A stretch of DNA of 19,109 bases from an uncultured Ruminococcus sp. Lineage in GTDB: Bacteria; Bacillota; Clostridia; Oscillospirales; Acutalibacteraceae. The stretch is taken from NCBI GenBank assembly GCA_902767285.1, contig CACXHC010000060.1, positions 1-19,109 of the forward strand. Reading direction: 5' to 3'. The position numbers were made by a program, and so were the translations under genes. The notes beneath the pieces were generated by a model. The model saw nothing but the letters and a program-made list of their open reading frames with translations, did not search any database and was not told the origin of the DNA. This document shows, one piece after another, positions 7,822-15,364 of this stretch. Every line of letters starts with the position of its first letter. Positions within the stretch are counted from its first letter, which is position 1.

Positions 7822-7871
7822 AGTGCGAACTGTCAGCAGGCACCGCCTGCCGTCAGCAGGCACCGCCTGAC
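7822..7871 (+). repeat. Second dispersed repeat (AGTGCGAACTG + GCAGGC hairpin) with its 20-bp unit duplicated
   Basis: Positions 7822-7851 match 13502-13531 at 28 of 30 positions. The core GCAGGC-ACC-GCCTGC forms a 6-bp hairpin with a 3-nt loop. Here a 20-bp unit starting GTCAGCAGGC is present twice in tandem (7832-7851 and 7852-7871, one difference). It follows copy A of the T/A-tract repeat after 62 bp, in the same order as at the other locus, and ends 43 bp before the hisH stop. Confidence 0.85.
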
Positions 7872-7889
7872 CCTTTTTTTTAAAAAGGG
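7871..7889. other. CCCTTTTT/AAAAAGGG hairpin after hisH
   Basis: CCCTTTTT (7871-7878) pairs with AAAAAGGG (7882-7889) across three T. It lies 26 bp downstream of the hisH stop. No T-run follows on the minus strand, so it is at most a weak pause or partial terminator, which fits the need to read through to hisA. It may also be an RNA-stabilising hairpin. Confidence 0.4.
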
Positions 7890-7914
7890 GGTTCCCGATA
7901 CAGACCTCTGAAAG

Positions 7915-8532
7915 CTAACTAAAACTAACGAATGCTTTCAGTATATTCAAGCCAACGTCACCGCTTTTTTCGGGGTGGAACTGTGTTCCGTACACGTTTC
8001 CACTGCTGACTGCCGCTGTTACCTCAAATCCGTACTCGGTTGTTGCTATTAGAGATTCATCACAATCAGCACCGTAATACGAATGAACAAAATAAACGTG
8101 GTCGCCCTCGTTTATATATTTGAACAAGGGGGATTTTTCACCCTTGAATTTTAATGCGTTCCAACCTATCTGAGGGATTTTATAAACGCTTGCGTCAACT
8201 CGTTCGCTGATTGGCTTTACACTGCCCTTAATAAATCCTAAACCGAGATGTTCACCGTACTCGTAGCTTTTTTCAAAAAGCAACTGCATTCCGAGGCATA
8301 TTCCAAGTATCGGCTTGCCCTGAGCTGCCGCCTTCTTCAAAATGTCTGCCATGCCTGAAGAATATAGTTTCTCTGAGGCATCGCCGAAAGCACCCACACC
8401 CGGAAGAATTATTCTGTCTGCCGAAAGTATAACCTCCGGTTGATTTGTTACAACTGCGTTTTCGCCAATATACGCAAACGAGCTTTTCAGCGAAAACAAA
8501 TTTCCTACACCATAATCAACAATAGCTGTCAT
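7915..8532 (-). CDS. hisH: Imidazole glycerol phosphate synthase, glutaminase subunit HisH
   Basis: HisH hydrolyses glutamine and passes ammonia to HisF. It is a class I glutamine amidotransferase with the full triad: C79 in GICLGMQ, and H186 and E188 in TQFHPEKS. The N-terminal IVDYGVGNLFSL and the oxyanion region LPGVGAFG are typical. Length 205 is normal for the family. The start follows AGGGGTG, and the gene begins 15 nt after hisB. It is the last gene before the repeat-filled gap. Its synthase partner hisF is two genes further on, so the stoichiometry of the HisH:HisF pair depends on readthrough of that gap. Confidence 0.97.
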   Translation of the reverse strand: MTAIVDYGVGNLFSLKSSFAYIGENAVVTNQPEVILSADRIILPGVGAFGDASEKLYSSGMADILKKAAAQGKPILGICLGMQLLFEKSYEYGEHLGLGFIKGSVKPISERVDASVYKIPQIGWNALKFKGEKSPLFKYINEGDHVYFVHSYYGADCDESLIATTEYGFEVTAAVSSGNVYGTQFHPEKSGDVGLNILKAFVSFS

Positions 8533-8547
8533 TTTTCACACCCCTGA

Positions 8548-9135
8548 TTATAATACGCCTTTTGTAGACGGAATCTCACTCGCAAATTTTGGGTCTATTG
8601 CCACTGCATCTCTCATTGTTCGTGCGAACGCTTTGAAAATTCCTTCTGCTATGTGATGAGAATTTTTTCCGTCAAGTTTCTTTATATGAAGTGTGATGTT
8701 GCTCGATCTAACAAATGCAGCGAAAAATTCTTCAACAAGTTCTGTATCGAAAGTGCCTATTTTTTCAGATGTAAACTCGGCGTTAAACCCAAGATGTGCC
8801 CTTCCCGAAATATCAACAGCACACAAAATTAAAGTTTCGTCCATAGGCAAAATTACGCTTGCATAACGATTTATGCCTTGCATATTTCCCAGTGATTCAG
8901 CAAACGCCTTGCCTAAACATATTCCTATATCCTCAACTGAGTGATGGTCGTCAACATAAGTATCGCCGTTACAGTGTACCGAAATATCAAATTTTCCGTG
9001 CTTTGAAAACAGTGTGAGCATATGGTCAAGAAATCCCACATTCGTATTTACATCGGATTTTCCGCTGCCGTCAATATCAAGACTTAACTTGATTTTTGTT
9101 TCGGCAGTTTCACGAAATATCTCACTTTTTCTCAT
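8548..9135 (-). CDS. hisB: Imidazole glycerol-phosphate dehydratase
   Basis: HisB dehydrates imidazole glycerol phosphate to imidazole acetol phosphate, using manganese bound by two sets of histidines. Both signatures are present: DDHHSVEDIG (H64, H65, E68) and NSHHIAEGIFKAFAR (H160, H161, E164), along with GFLDHM near the N-terminus. The length of 195 matches the monofunctional dehydratase; there is no fused HAD phosphatase domain, in line with the separate PHP phosphatase at the end of the operon. It starts 6 bp after the hisC stop, with GAGGTG at the very end of hisC as ribosome binding site. Confidence 0.97.
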   Translation of the reverse strand: MRKSEIFRETAETKIKLSLDIDGSGKSDVNTNVGFLDHMLTLFSKHGKFDISVHCNGDTYVDDHHSVEDIGICLGKAFAESLGNMQGINRYASVILPMDETLILCAVDISGRAHLGFNAEFTSEKIGTFDTELVEEFFAAFVRSSNITLHIKKLDGKNSHHIAEGIFKAFARTMRDAVAIDPKFASEIPSTKGVL

Positions 9136-9141
9136 AATGCG

Positions 9142-10206
9142 TCACACCTCACCAAGAATTTTTTTGGTAACGTCAAACAGAATATCCATTTGCCCTCTTG
9201 TTCCGATGGTTATTCTTACATAATCACTGATTTTCGGATTTGAAAAATGACGCACCAACACACCGTTTTTCTTGAGTTGCTTATAATATTCCTCACCGCT
9301 TATTTTGTCATTTCGAGCAAAAACAAAATTTGAGTCGGAGTCAAGATATTCAAAGCCGAGCTGTGCGAGTTTTTGTTTTGTGTATTCTCTTGTTTCGGCG
9401 ATTTTTTTGCAGCAGTCGGCATAATAATCGTTGTCGTCAATCGCCGCACAACCCGCAATAAGCGTTAATCTGTTGATGTTGTACGGGTTTGTCGAATATT
9501 TTATGCGGTTGAGGTCATCAATAAGAGCTTTCGAACCAATCGCAAAACCGAGCCTTGCCCCCGCCATTGAACGTGATTTTGAATAGGTGCGAACTATCAA
9601 CAGATTTTCGTATTTTTTAGTAAGCTCCAAACAAGTCTTTCCGCCGAAATCAATATATGCTTCGTCTATTATCACGACATTTTCGGAATTGGTTTTTACG
9701 ATTTTTTCTATATCCTCAAGCGAAATCGAAAGCCCCGTCGGTGCGTTCGGATTTGCGATAATTACCGTTTTGCCCGAGTTTGTATAATCGTCTGCATTTA
9801 TCGAAAAATCGGATTTAAGAGGGATTTCGGTATAATTGACTTTATATAAATCTCCGTAAACTTTATAAAATCCGTAAGAAATATCGGGAAAAATTGCCCC
9901 GACTTCATCTGAACAAAAAGCCATAAACGCAAACGACAATATTTCGTCCGAGCCGTTCGAAATAAATACATTATCATAGCCGACACCGTAATGATCGGCT
10001 AATTTTTGTTTGAGAAATTTGCACTCGGGGTCGGGATAAAGATTCAGTTTTGCCACTTCTTCCGCCGATATGCTTTTTATAACGCCGTCCGATGCCGGAT
10101 ACGGCGATTCATTTGTATTAAGTTTTACATATTTCATATCTCTGGGCTGTTCTCCGGGAGTGTATGCCTCAAGAGATTGATATTTGCTTATTAAATATTT
10201 GCTCAT
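9142..10206 (-). CDS. hisC: Histidinol-phosphate aminotransferase
   Basis: HisC is a PLP-dependent fold-type I aminotransferase that converts imidazole acetol phosphate and glutamate to histidinol phosphate and 2-oxoglutarate. Visible features are KLNTNESPYP near the N-terminus, the phosphate-binding SNGSDE (83-88), NPNAPTG (152-158), DEAYIDF with D181 contacting the pyridine nitrogen, the Schiff-base lysine K210 in RTYSKSRSMAGARLG, and a C-terminal VRITIGT arginine motif. The length of 354 is normal. The start follows GGGGT at 6-nt spacing, 15 bp after hisD. Confidence 0.97.
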   Translation of the reverse strand: MSKYLISKYQSLEAYTPGEQPRDMKYVKLNTNESPYPASDGVIKSISAEEVAKLNLYPDPECKFLKQKLADHYGVGYDNVFISNGSDEILSFAFMAFCSDEVGAIFPDISYGFYKVYGDLYKVNYTEIPLKSDFSINADDYTNSGKTVIIANPNAPTGLSISLEDIEKIVKTNSENVVIIDEAYIDFGGKTCLELTKKYENLLIVRTYSKSRSMAGARLGFAIGSKALIDDLNRIKYSTNPYNINRLTLIAGCAAIDDNDYYADCCKKIAETREYTKQKLAQLGFEYLDSDSNFVFARNDKISGEEYYKQLKKNGVLVRHFSNPKISDYVRITIGTRGQMDILFDVTKKILGEV

Positions 10207-10221
10207 GCTATACCCCGTTTT

Positions 10222-11511
10222 TTATTTTTTGAATCTCGATACAGCAGATCTTGCGTGACCCGAAAGACCTTCTTTTTCGGCAAAGCAGGCAACATCCTCG
10301 CATACCGCCGAGAGAGCATCTGCGGAATAGTATGTAAATGATGTTTTCTTTACGAAATCGTCAACCGAAAGCGGACTCGAAAATCTTGCTGTTCCGCTTG
10401 TCGGGAGTGTGTGGTTCGGGCCTGCGAAATAATCTCCCAATGCTTCGGGGCAGTTTTTGCCGAGGAACACACTTCCGGCATTTTTTACTTTGTTGAGATA
10501 ATCGAAAGGATTATCAACGCAAATTTCCAAATGCTCGGGAGCTATTTTGTTTGACATCTCGATTGCCGTATCAATATTTTCGGCATATATAATTTTGCCG
10601 TTGTTTTCAAGTGAAGCAAAAGCGATTTCTTTTCTCGGGAGAAGTTCGGCTTGTAACTGAAGTTCTTTTTCTACATCATGAGCAAGTTTTCTGTCGGTAG
10701 TAACAAGAACAGCTGTTGCGAGTTTGTCGTGTTCTGCCTGAGAGAGAAGATCAGCCGCAACGATTTTCGGATCACAGGTGCCGTCTGCAATAACAAGAAT
10801 ATCGCTGGGGCCGGCAATCATATCGATTCCGACTTTGCCGAAAACTTGCTTTTTAGCTTCGGCAACAAACGCATTTCCGGGGCCTACGATTTTATCAACA
10901 GCCGGAATACTTTCTGTTCCGTAAGCCAAAGCCGCTATTGCTTGGGATCCGCCTACTTTGAAAATTCGGTCTACACCTGCGATTTTCGCCGCTGCAAGAA
11001 TTGTCGGATTTACCTTTCCTTCGGTATTTGGAGGAGTTGTCATGATAATATCTTTTACACCTGCGATTTTTGCCGGTATGCAGTTCATGAGAACTGATGA
11101 CGGATATGCCGCCGTACCTCCGGGAATATACAGTCCGACTTTCTCTATCGGAAGTATTTTTTGACCGAGAACAATTCCGTCATTCTCGTTTATAACGAAA
11201 TTAGTTCTAACTTGACGCTTGTGAAAATTATAGATATTTGCTTTAGCTTTTTCGAGTATTTCTAAAAATTTCTCGCCAACAACCTGATATGCTTCGTTTA
11301 TCTCCTCTTCGGAAACTTCAAAAGAATCAAGCGATGTTTTGTCAAATTTTTCGGAATACATTTTGAGTGCCTTGTCGCCGTTTTTGCGGACTTCGGCTAT
11401 AATATCCGAAACAATTCCCTCAACGCCCGTTTTGGTTGAAATCTCATCTTTGCGGATTTCTTCCGTAATTGCGTCAATAGTCATTTCGGTAGTATCATAA
11501 AATTTAATCAT
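10222..11511 (-). CDS. hisD: Histidinol dehydrogenase
   Basis: HisD is the zinc-dependent NAD enzyme that oxidises histidinol to histidine in two steps, the end of the pathway. The expected zinc ligands are all there: Q258 and H261 in LSQAEHDK, D360 in EALGDYF, and H419 in GLSGHARS. The catalytic EH pair is E326/H327 in IAPEHLE. YIPGGTAAYPSSV and IVGPGN are the usual conserved blocks. The length of 429 is normal and the frame is intact. It starts 3 bp after the hisG stop, with AAAGGAT as ribosome binding site inside the end of hisG. Confidence 0.98.
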   Translation of the reverse strand: MIKFYDTTEMTIDAITEEIRKDEISTKTGVEGIVSDIIAEVRKNGDKALKMYSEKFDKTSLDSFEVSEEEINEAYQVVGEKFLEILEKAKANIYNFHKRQVRTNFVINENDGIVLGQKILPIEKVGLYIPGGTAAYPSSVLMNCIPAKIAGVKDIIMTTPPNTEGKVNPTILAAAKIAGVDRIFKVGGSQAIAALAYGTESIPAVDKIVGPGNAFVAEAKKQVFGKVGIDMIAGPSDILVIADGTCDPKIVAADLLSQAEHDKLATAVLVTTDRKLAHDVEKELQLQAELLPRKEIAFASLENNGKIIYAENIDTAIEMSNKIAPEHLEICVDNPFDYLNKVKNAGSVFLGKNCPEALGDYFAGPNHTLPTSGTARFSSPLSVDDFVKKTSFTYYSADALSAVCEDVACFAEKEGLSGHARSAVSRFKK

Positions 11512-11514
11512 TTT

Positions 11515-12150
11515 TTAAATATCCTTTCTTTTCGCACAAAAATCTTTGATGTTTTTTTCAAGAGTTATTATTTCACCGTGCTTGAATTTATAGCTGACCT
11601 TGTTCGAAATAAGCCTTGCACTTATGTGAACGATAGTTTCTATTGGTTCAAGATTGTTTTCTTTTAGAGTAGTACCCGTTTCGACAATATCGACAATAAC
11701 ATCTGACATTTTGAGAACGGGAGCTATTTCGATAGAGCCGTTGAGTTTGATTATATCTATATCTCTGCCCTTTCTGGAGTAATAATTTTGGGCGATATTC
11801 GGAAATTTGGTTGCAACTCTAAGAGTTCTTTCAGGATTATCTCTGAAATTTTTGCAAGCGGCAACAGCCATTCTGCATTTACCTATGTCGAGGTCATATA
11901 ATTCGTAGACATCGGGTGAATATTCAAGCAGAATATCTTTTCCGGCGACACCAATATCCGCCGCACCTCTTTCGACATATATGGAAACATCGGAAGGCTT
12001 GACCCAAAAATATCTGACTCCGTTTTTTTCGTTTTCAAAAACGAGTTTGCGGTTTTGTTCATGGATAGCAGGGCAATCGTAACCGGATTTTTCGAATATA
12101 TCAAGAACTTTCTCCCCGAGTCTGCCTTTGGGTAATGCGATATTTATCAT
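11515..12150 (-). CDS. hisG: ATP phosphoribosyltransferase catalytic subunit, short form
   Basis: HisG joins ATP and PRPP to make phosphoribosyl-ATP, the committed and feedback-controlled step. At 211 residues this is the short form, which lacks the C-terminal histidine-binding domain and needs HisZ for activity and inhibition. Conserved stretches are IALPKGRL at the N-terminus, GVAGKD, and the PRPP loop DIVETGTTLKENNL. The partner hisZ is immediately upstream and overlaps by 4 bp (ATGA), so production of the two subunits is probably coupled. The ribosome binding site GAGGTGG is inside hisZ. Confidence 0.97.
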   Translation of the reverse strand: MINIALPKGRLGEKVLDIFEKSGYDCPAIHEQNRKLVFENEKNGVRYFWVKPSDVSIYVERGAADIGVAGKDILLEYSPDVYELYDLDIGKCRMAVAACKNFRDNPERTLRVATKFPNIAQNYYSRKGRDIDIIKLNGSIEIAPVLKMSDVIVDIVETGTTLKENNLEPIETIVHISARLISNKVSYKFKHGEIITLEKNIKDFCAKRKDI

Positions 12151-13268
12151 AAATTATCCACCTCGATTTCTTTAATATTGTCACCCGTTATTTTGAAGAT
12201 TTTTTTGTATCGGAACGAACCTCGATTTTTCTGCACACGAACGCTCTCTCCGTTTGCGGAGAGTTTTTTTGCTTGCTCAGCCAAAAAAGCGAGATCGGCG
12301 TTGTCATCGTACAAAATGAGAACATCGAAATCGAAATCCTCATCACTGCACATAAGTCTTTCGAGCTGGTCGAGATACACACCGAATCCCAACGCACCCG
12401 ATTTTTTGCCAAATTTACGCATAAGATTATCGTATCTTCCGCCCGATAAAACGGCATTTGGCACCCCCTCAACAAATCCGTTGAAGATAATTCCATTGTA
12501 ATAATGCAAATCGTTGACTATGGAAAAATCAAGATTAATGCCGTTACTGCAACCACAGGTTTTCAAGTAATTGTAGATATTTTGGAGTTCGTCAACAGCT
12601 TTTTCGGTAGTATCGTTTACGCTGATATTTTTGAGTTCACCTATACATTTTTCGAATGAGCCGTAAATTCCGGTCAATGCCGAAAGAGCATTTGCGGTAT
12701 TGAAATCGATTCCAAATTCTTTGCAAACTGCTTGCATTTCGAGTGTGTTTTTGGATCTTATACATTCGATAATGCGATTCATTTTTCGGTTGCTGAGATT
12801 AACATTTTCCAAAAGCCCCTGTAAAAATCCCATGTGAGATATATCGAGAATATTTCGCTCAGAGATTGCGTTCAAGCTCATTTTTGCAAGCATGATTACT
12901 TCTCCGGCGGAGTATGTATCTATTTCGCCGATCAGTTCAAGTCCCATTTGAAGTATCTCTTTAAAGCGGTGAGTGCCTTTGTCCACACGGTAGACATTTT
13001 CACTGTAATAAACTTTTTCGGGTTCAATGAACGTATCGTTCGAGTTTTTCACGATAGATAAAGTTACATCGGGTTTTAGAGCCATCAACGCACCGTTGGT
13101 ATCTGTAAAAGCAAGAACGGTGTTTCCAATTAGAAAATCTTTGTTTTGAGAATATAACTCATACTCTTCAAATTTGCTCATTTTGTAGTGCCTGAAACCG
13201 TATTTGCTGTATAAACGACTCAATTCCATTACAGCGGTTTCTTCGTTTGCAAATCCTATTTTTTTCAT
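12147..13268 (-). CDS. hisZ: ATP phosphoribosyltransferase regulatory subunit HisZ
   Basis: HisZ is a class II histidyl-tRNA synthetase-like protein without aminoacylation activity. It assembles with short HisG into the hetero-octameric ATP phosphoribosyltransferase and carries its histidine feedback control. Recognisable are LKPDVTLSIV (motif 2-like start), YYSENVYR, the LQMGLELIG stretch where true synthetases have the ATP/histidine contacts, and LSGGRYDNLMRKFG with GALGFGVYLD near the C-terminus. I set the start at ATG 13268, giving 373 residues. AGGGGAGA lies just upstream of it, whereas an in-frame ATG at 13292 falls at the predicted transcription start and has no ribosome binding site. 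It is the first gene of the his operon. Confidence 0.94.
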   Translation of the reverse strand: MKKIGFANEETAVMELSRLYSKYGFRHYKMSKFEEYELYSQNKDFLIGNTVLAFTDTNGALMALKPDVTLSIVKNSNDTFIEPEKVYYSENVYRVDKGTHRFKEILQMGLELIGEIDTYSAGEVIMLAKMSLNAISERNILDISHMGFLQGLLENVNLSNRKMNRIIECIRSKNTLEMQAVCKEFGIDFNTANALSALTGIYGSFEKCIGELKNISVNDTTEKAVDELQNIYNYLKTCGCSNGINLDFSIVNDLHYYNGIIFNGFVEGVPNAVLSGGRYDNLMRKFGKKSGALGFGVYLDQLERLMCSDEDFDFDVLILYDDNADLAFLAEQAKKLSANGESVRVQKNRGSFRYKKIFKITGDNIKEIEVDNL

Positions 13269-13299
13269 ATTATCTCCCCTTATAAAAAGCATGATGGTT

Positions 13300-13328
13300 A
13301 TTATAGCACACTTTCATGTATTAGTCAA
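13300..13328 (-). promoter_or_regulatory. Sigma-A promoter of the his operon
   Basis: TTGACT (13323-13328) and TATAAT (13300-13305) on the minus strand, exactly 17 bp apart, with a TGC extended -10. This is a near-consensus, strong promoter. The start would be near 13293, leaving a leader of only about 25 nt before the hisZ ATG. That is too short for a T-box or an attenuator, so control, if any, is by an operator at the promoter or by HisZ feedback on the enzyme. Confidence 0.9.
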
Positions 13329-13343
13329 GTAAAGCGTTTTTCT

Positions 13344-13384
13344 CTTCTTTTTTTTGAAAAAAAAAGAAGCAAAAAAAACTTTTT
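13344..13384 (+). repeat. T/A-tract hairpin repeat, copy B
   Basis: CTTC-T8-G-A9-GAAG (13344-13369) followed by CAAAAAAAACTTTT: 40 nt (13344-13383) identical to 18896-18935. Hairpin 1 of the full element is missing here. It lies about 15 bp upstream of the -35 of the his promoter. Such A/T tracts could also bend DNA or act as a UP-like sequence, but that is inference. Confidence 0.85.
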
Positions 13385-13431
13385 GTTCGTGTACGGTACT
13401 CTTTGCGTTGTAGTTGGCTCTTCTTGTTTTC

Positions 13432-13470
13432 CAACAAATCTGACTGCATACAACGCAGTCAGATTTGTTG
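13432..13470. repeat. Perfect 16-bp inverted repeat, 7-nt loop
   Basis: CAACAAATCTGACTGC (13432-13447) and its exact complement (13455-13470) enclose ATACAAC. It lies between the his promoter and the end of the protease gene. No T-run follows on either strand, so it is not a standard terminator. TGCGTTGTA (13404-13412) is complementary to TACAACGCA (13449-13457), which spans the loop, so an alternative pairing is possible. It may serve as the 3' stem of the protease transcript or be part of a repeat element. Confidence 0.8.
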
Positions 13471-13501
13471 CAATATTTCACTCACGCACATAAAAAGCCG
13501 T

Positions 13502-13531
13502 AGTGCGAACTGTGTGCAGGCACCGCCTGCC
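13502..13531 (+). repeat. Second dispersed repeat, single-unit copy
   Basis: AGTGCGAACTGT then the GCAGGC-ACC-GCCTGC hairpin, matching 7822-7851 at 28 of 30 positions. It ends exactly at the last base of the protease stop codon (TAG, 13533-13531). It follows copy B of the T/A-tract repeat by 118 bp, in the same order and orientation as at the hisH-hisA locus. Confidence 0.85.
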
Positions 13532-15216
13532 TAAAATTCGCTTAGTAGTCCTGTTGATTTTCTAAGAATCATCAACGCATCGTCCGAAGAAAGAATACCG
13601 TCATAAGAAACATCACAATTATCACTTTGAAGCTGAGTTAGATTTTCTCCTATCCCCACAGTTTCTCGAAGAACAATTAACGCATCATCTGATGTAACTG
13701 TGTTATCGTCATTGGCATCGCCAATAACATCACTTGAGGCGATTGCTTTTATAACAAGCGTTCCGCCTACATCATCAGCATTTCCCTTATAGATGTCCAC
13801 AAGGTCGTACACGTTGCCGTCATTTATAACGAAACTTTGATTTCGCTTTTGGTCGGGTCTGAAAATAAATGAACCCGTATTATTTACTAACCATTCATCA
13901 ACACCGATTTTTGCATAATCGTGTTTAGGCACGGTGATTCGCACACCTATTGCACCTTTGCCCGAAACATCCAGTTTTCCCGAAACGTCCGCACAAATAT
14001 ATCCACTCTGATCGGCTATTCCGCTTGTTAAATATATCCACTCCGATTCGTCCGCCGTAGGTTTGTCATTGTATACCGGAATATAATAAATATCGTAGTT
14101 CGCACCTTGCGACTGTGTTTCAAAAATGACCTCTTGCAGATGTTTGTGTTCTTCATCAAAATCAAAAGCATTGGCAAAAACTACTGAATTAAGATATTCT
14201 CCTTTATCGCCCATAAGATAAGTAAAGAATGTCGCTCCGTATTTTTCGTTTTGATAGATTCTGTCATAATTGTTAGCCGTGCGAACTCCCGTAAATGCGA
14301 AATTCACACCCCATGTTCTCGTATCAAAAATATATTTGTCGTAGTACGATATCCAAACATATCCGTTATCACACGAATTTTCACCCCAACTGTTTTTGAC
14401 AAGCCACGCACCGTTAAGCTCAGGTTTTGGAGCATTGAAATTTTCGGTAGAATAATCATCGTCCCAGCCTACAACCGTTACCGCATGACCCGCATATTGT
14501 TTTATAATTTCGGGTTGATAATATGATATTCGATTAGGCCCATAAAAATTGCCGTTATTAAATGAAGTCGCAACACCACCGTATTTGTATATTGCGGATT
14601 TTATCGACTCCATATCTTTTTCGACATACATTATGCCTGTTGCCTCATAAACATTGGCAGCATAGTCCATATTTTCGGGAATAGTATTTCCAAAAGTTGT
14701 ATACGGAACATCTTCTTCGAGCTTTGCCCCTTGCCATGAAACAAAATATCCGGCAGAGATCCTGCTGTATCCTCCGTAACTCAAATCCGGAAGTATCCAG
14801 CCGATACTGTTCTTGTTATAATCTTTTGTACTCCACCAAGCAAGATGTTGTTCCGATAAATCAACATCGCCCTTGCCTTCATGTGACAAAAACGCCTCCA
14901 TAGTACCTATTCCAGAGAATGCCCAACAAGTATTGTAACTGCCTTGAGTTTTCACACTTGTTGTTTTTGTTCTGTATGCCGAGGGCAAATCGGAATTGTA
15001 GAGAGTTGTTCCCGATGGAGTGTACATCGGAGGTTTTATTGCCGAATCATCAAAATTGATTTCGCCGTTGATGTATGCGGTGTAAACATCTGAATATTCT
15101 TCGGGTCGCACCGCCGTTATTGATGGCTTATCTAAGATTTCGGCATTTGCGGTAATTGTCGAAATCAAAATGGCTAAAATTGCCGTTGCCATACTTATTT
15201 TTTTTAATTTACTCAT
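13531..15216 (-). CDS. Secreted papain-family (C1) cysteine protease with C-terminal type I dockerin
   Basis: This is a 561-residue exported protein. Residues 1-25 are a Sec signal peptide (MSKLKK, hydrophobic core, cleavage near ANA/E). Residues about 75-310 are a C1 peptidase: Q91 (oxyanion hole) and C97 in QGSYNTCWAFSG, H244 in YAGHAVTVVGWDDDY, and N275 in WLVKNSWGENSC. Residues about 315-495 resemble the beta-rich lectin-like domain often found after clostridial C1 peptidases; no catalytic motif is visible there. Residues 499-560 are a type I dockerin of two F-hand repeats. The calcium ligands are D500-N502-D504-D511 and D535-S537-D539-D546, each followed by a DALxxLR helix. GGAGGTGA precedes the ATG. 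The dockerin suggests binding to a cohesin on a cellulosome-like scaffold. Substrate unknown; no cohesin gene is in the window. Confidence 0.93.
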   Translation of the reverse strand: MSKLKKISMATAILAILISTITANAEILDKPSITAVRPEEYSDVYTAYINGEINFDDSAIKPPMYTPSGTTLYNSDLPSAYRTKTTSVKTQGSYNTCWAFSGIGTMEAFLSHEGKGDVDLSEQHLAWWSTKDYNKNSIGWILPDLSYGGYSRISAGYFVSWQGAKLEEDVPYTTFGNTIPENMDYAANVYEATGIMYVEKDMESIKSAIYKYGGVATSFNNGNFYGPNRISYYQPEIIKQYAGHAVTVVGWDDDYSTENFNAPKPELNGAWLVKNSWGENSCDNGYVWISYYDKYIFDTRTWGVNFAFTGVRTANNYDRIYQNEKYGATFFTYLMGDKGEYLNSVVFANAFDFDEEHKHLQEVIFETQSQGANYDIYYIPVYNDKPTADESEWIYLTSGIADQSGYICADVSGKLDVSGKGAIGVRITVPKHDYAKIGVDEWLVNNTGSFIFRPDQKRNQSFVINDGNVYDLVDIYKGNADDVGGTLVIKAIASSDVIGDANDDNTVTSDDALIVLRETVGIGENLTQLQSDNCDVSYDGILSSDDALMILRKSTGLLSEF

Positions 15217-15260
15217 AATTAATAAATCACCTCCGATGAATACATTTTTTCATCATTATG

Positions 15261-15289
15261 ATTATACCACTATAAACAAATCTAAACAA
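15261..15289 (-). promoter_or_regulatory. Sigma-A promoter of the dockerin protease
   Basis: TTGTTT (15284-15289), 17-bp spacer and TATAAT (15261-15266) on the minus strand, with a TGG extended -10. The transcript would start near 15254, giving a leader of about 38 nt with GGAGGTGA at its end. The protease is thus a single-gene unit, separated from the upstream gene pair by a terminator. Confidence 0.82.
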
Positions 15290-15320
15290 GTAAACAAATT
15301 GTTAATTCAATACAGCCATC

Positions 15321-15356
15321 AAAAAAACAGTCCCTTAACGTATGTTAAGGGAACTG
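15321..15356 (-). terminator. Intrinsic terminator of the efp/zinc-ribbon unit
   Basis: TCCCTTAAC (15331-15339) pairs with GTTAAGGGA (15344-15352) around a GTAT loop. The stem extends by CAGT/ACTG across one bulged base, and seven T follow on the minus strand (15327-15321). It lies 8 bp after the stop at 15365. Confidence 0.92.
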
Positions 15357-15364
15357 ATGTTTAA

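Noticed and set aside
10678..11097. Plus-strand open frame opposite hisD
   Set aside because: Antisense shadow of hisD, which is full length with all zinc ligands.
13269..13292. Longer HisZ starting at 13292
   Set aside because: That ATG lies at the predicted transcription start and lacks a ribosome binding site; AGGGGAGA directly precedes the ATG at 13268.
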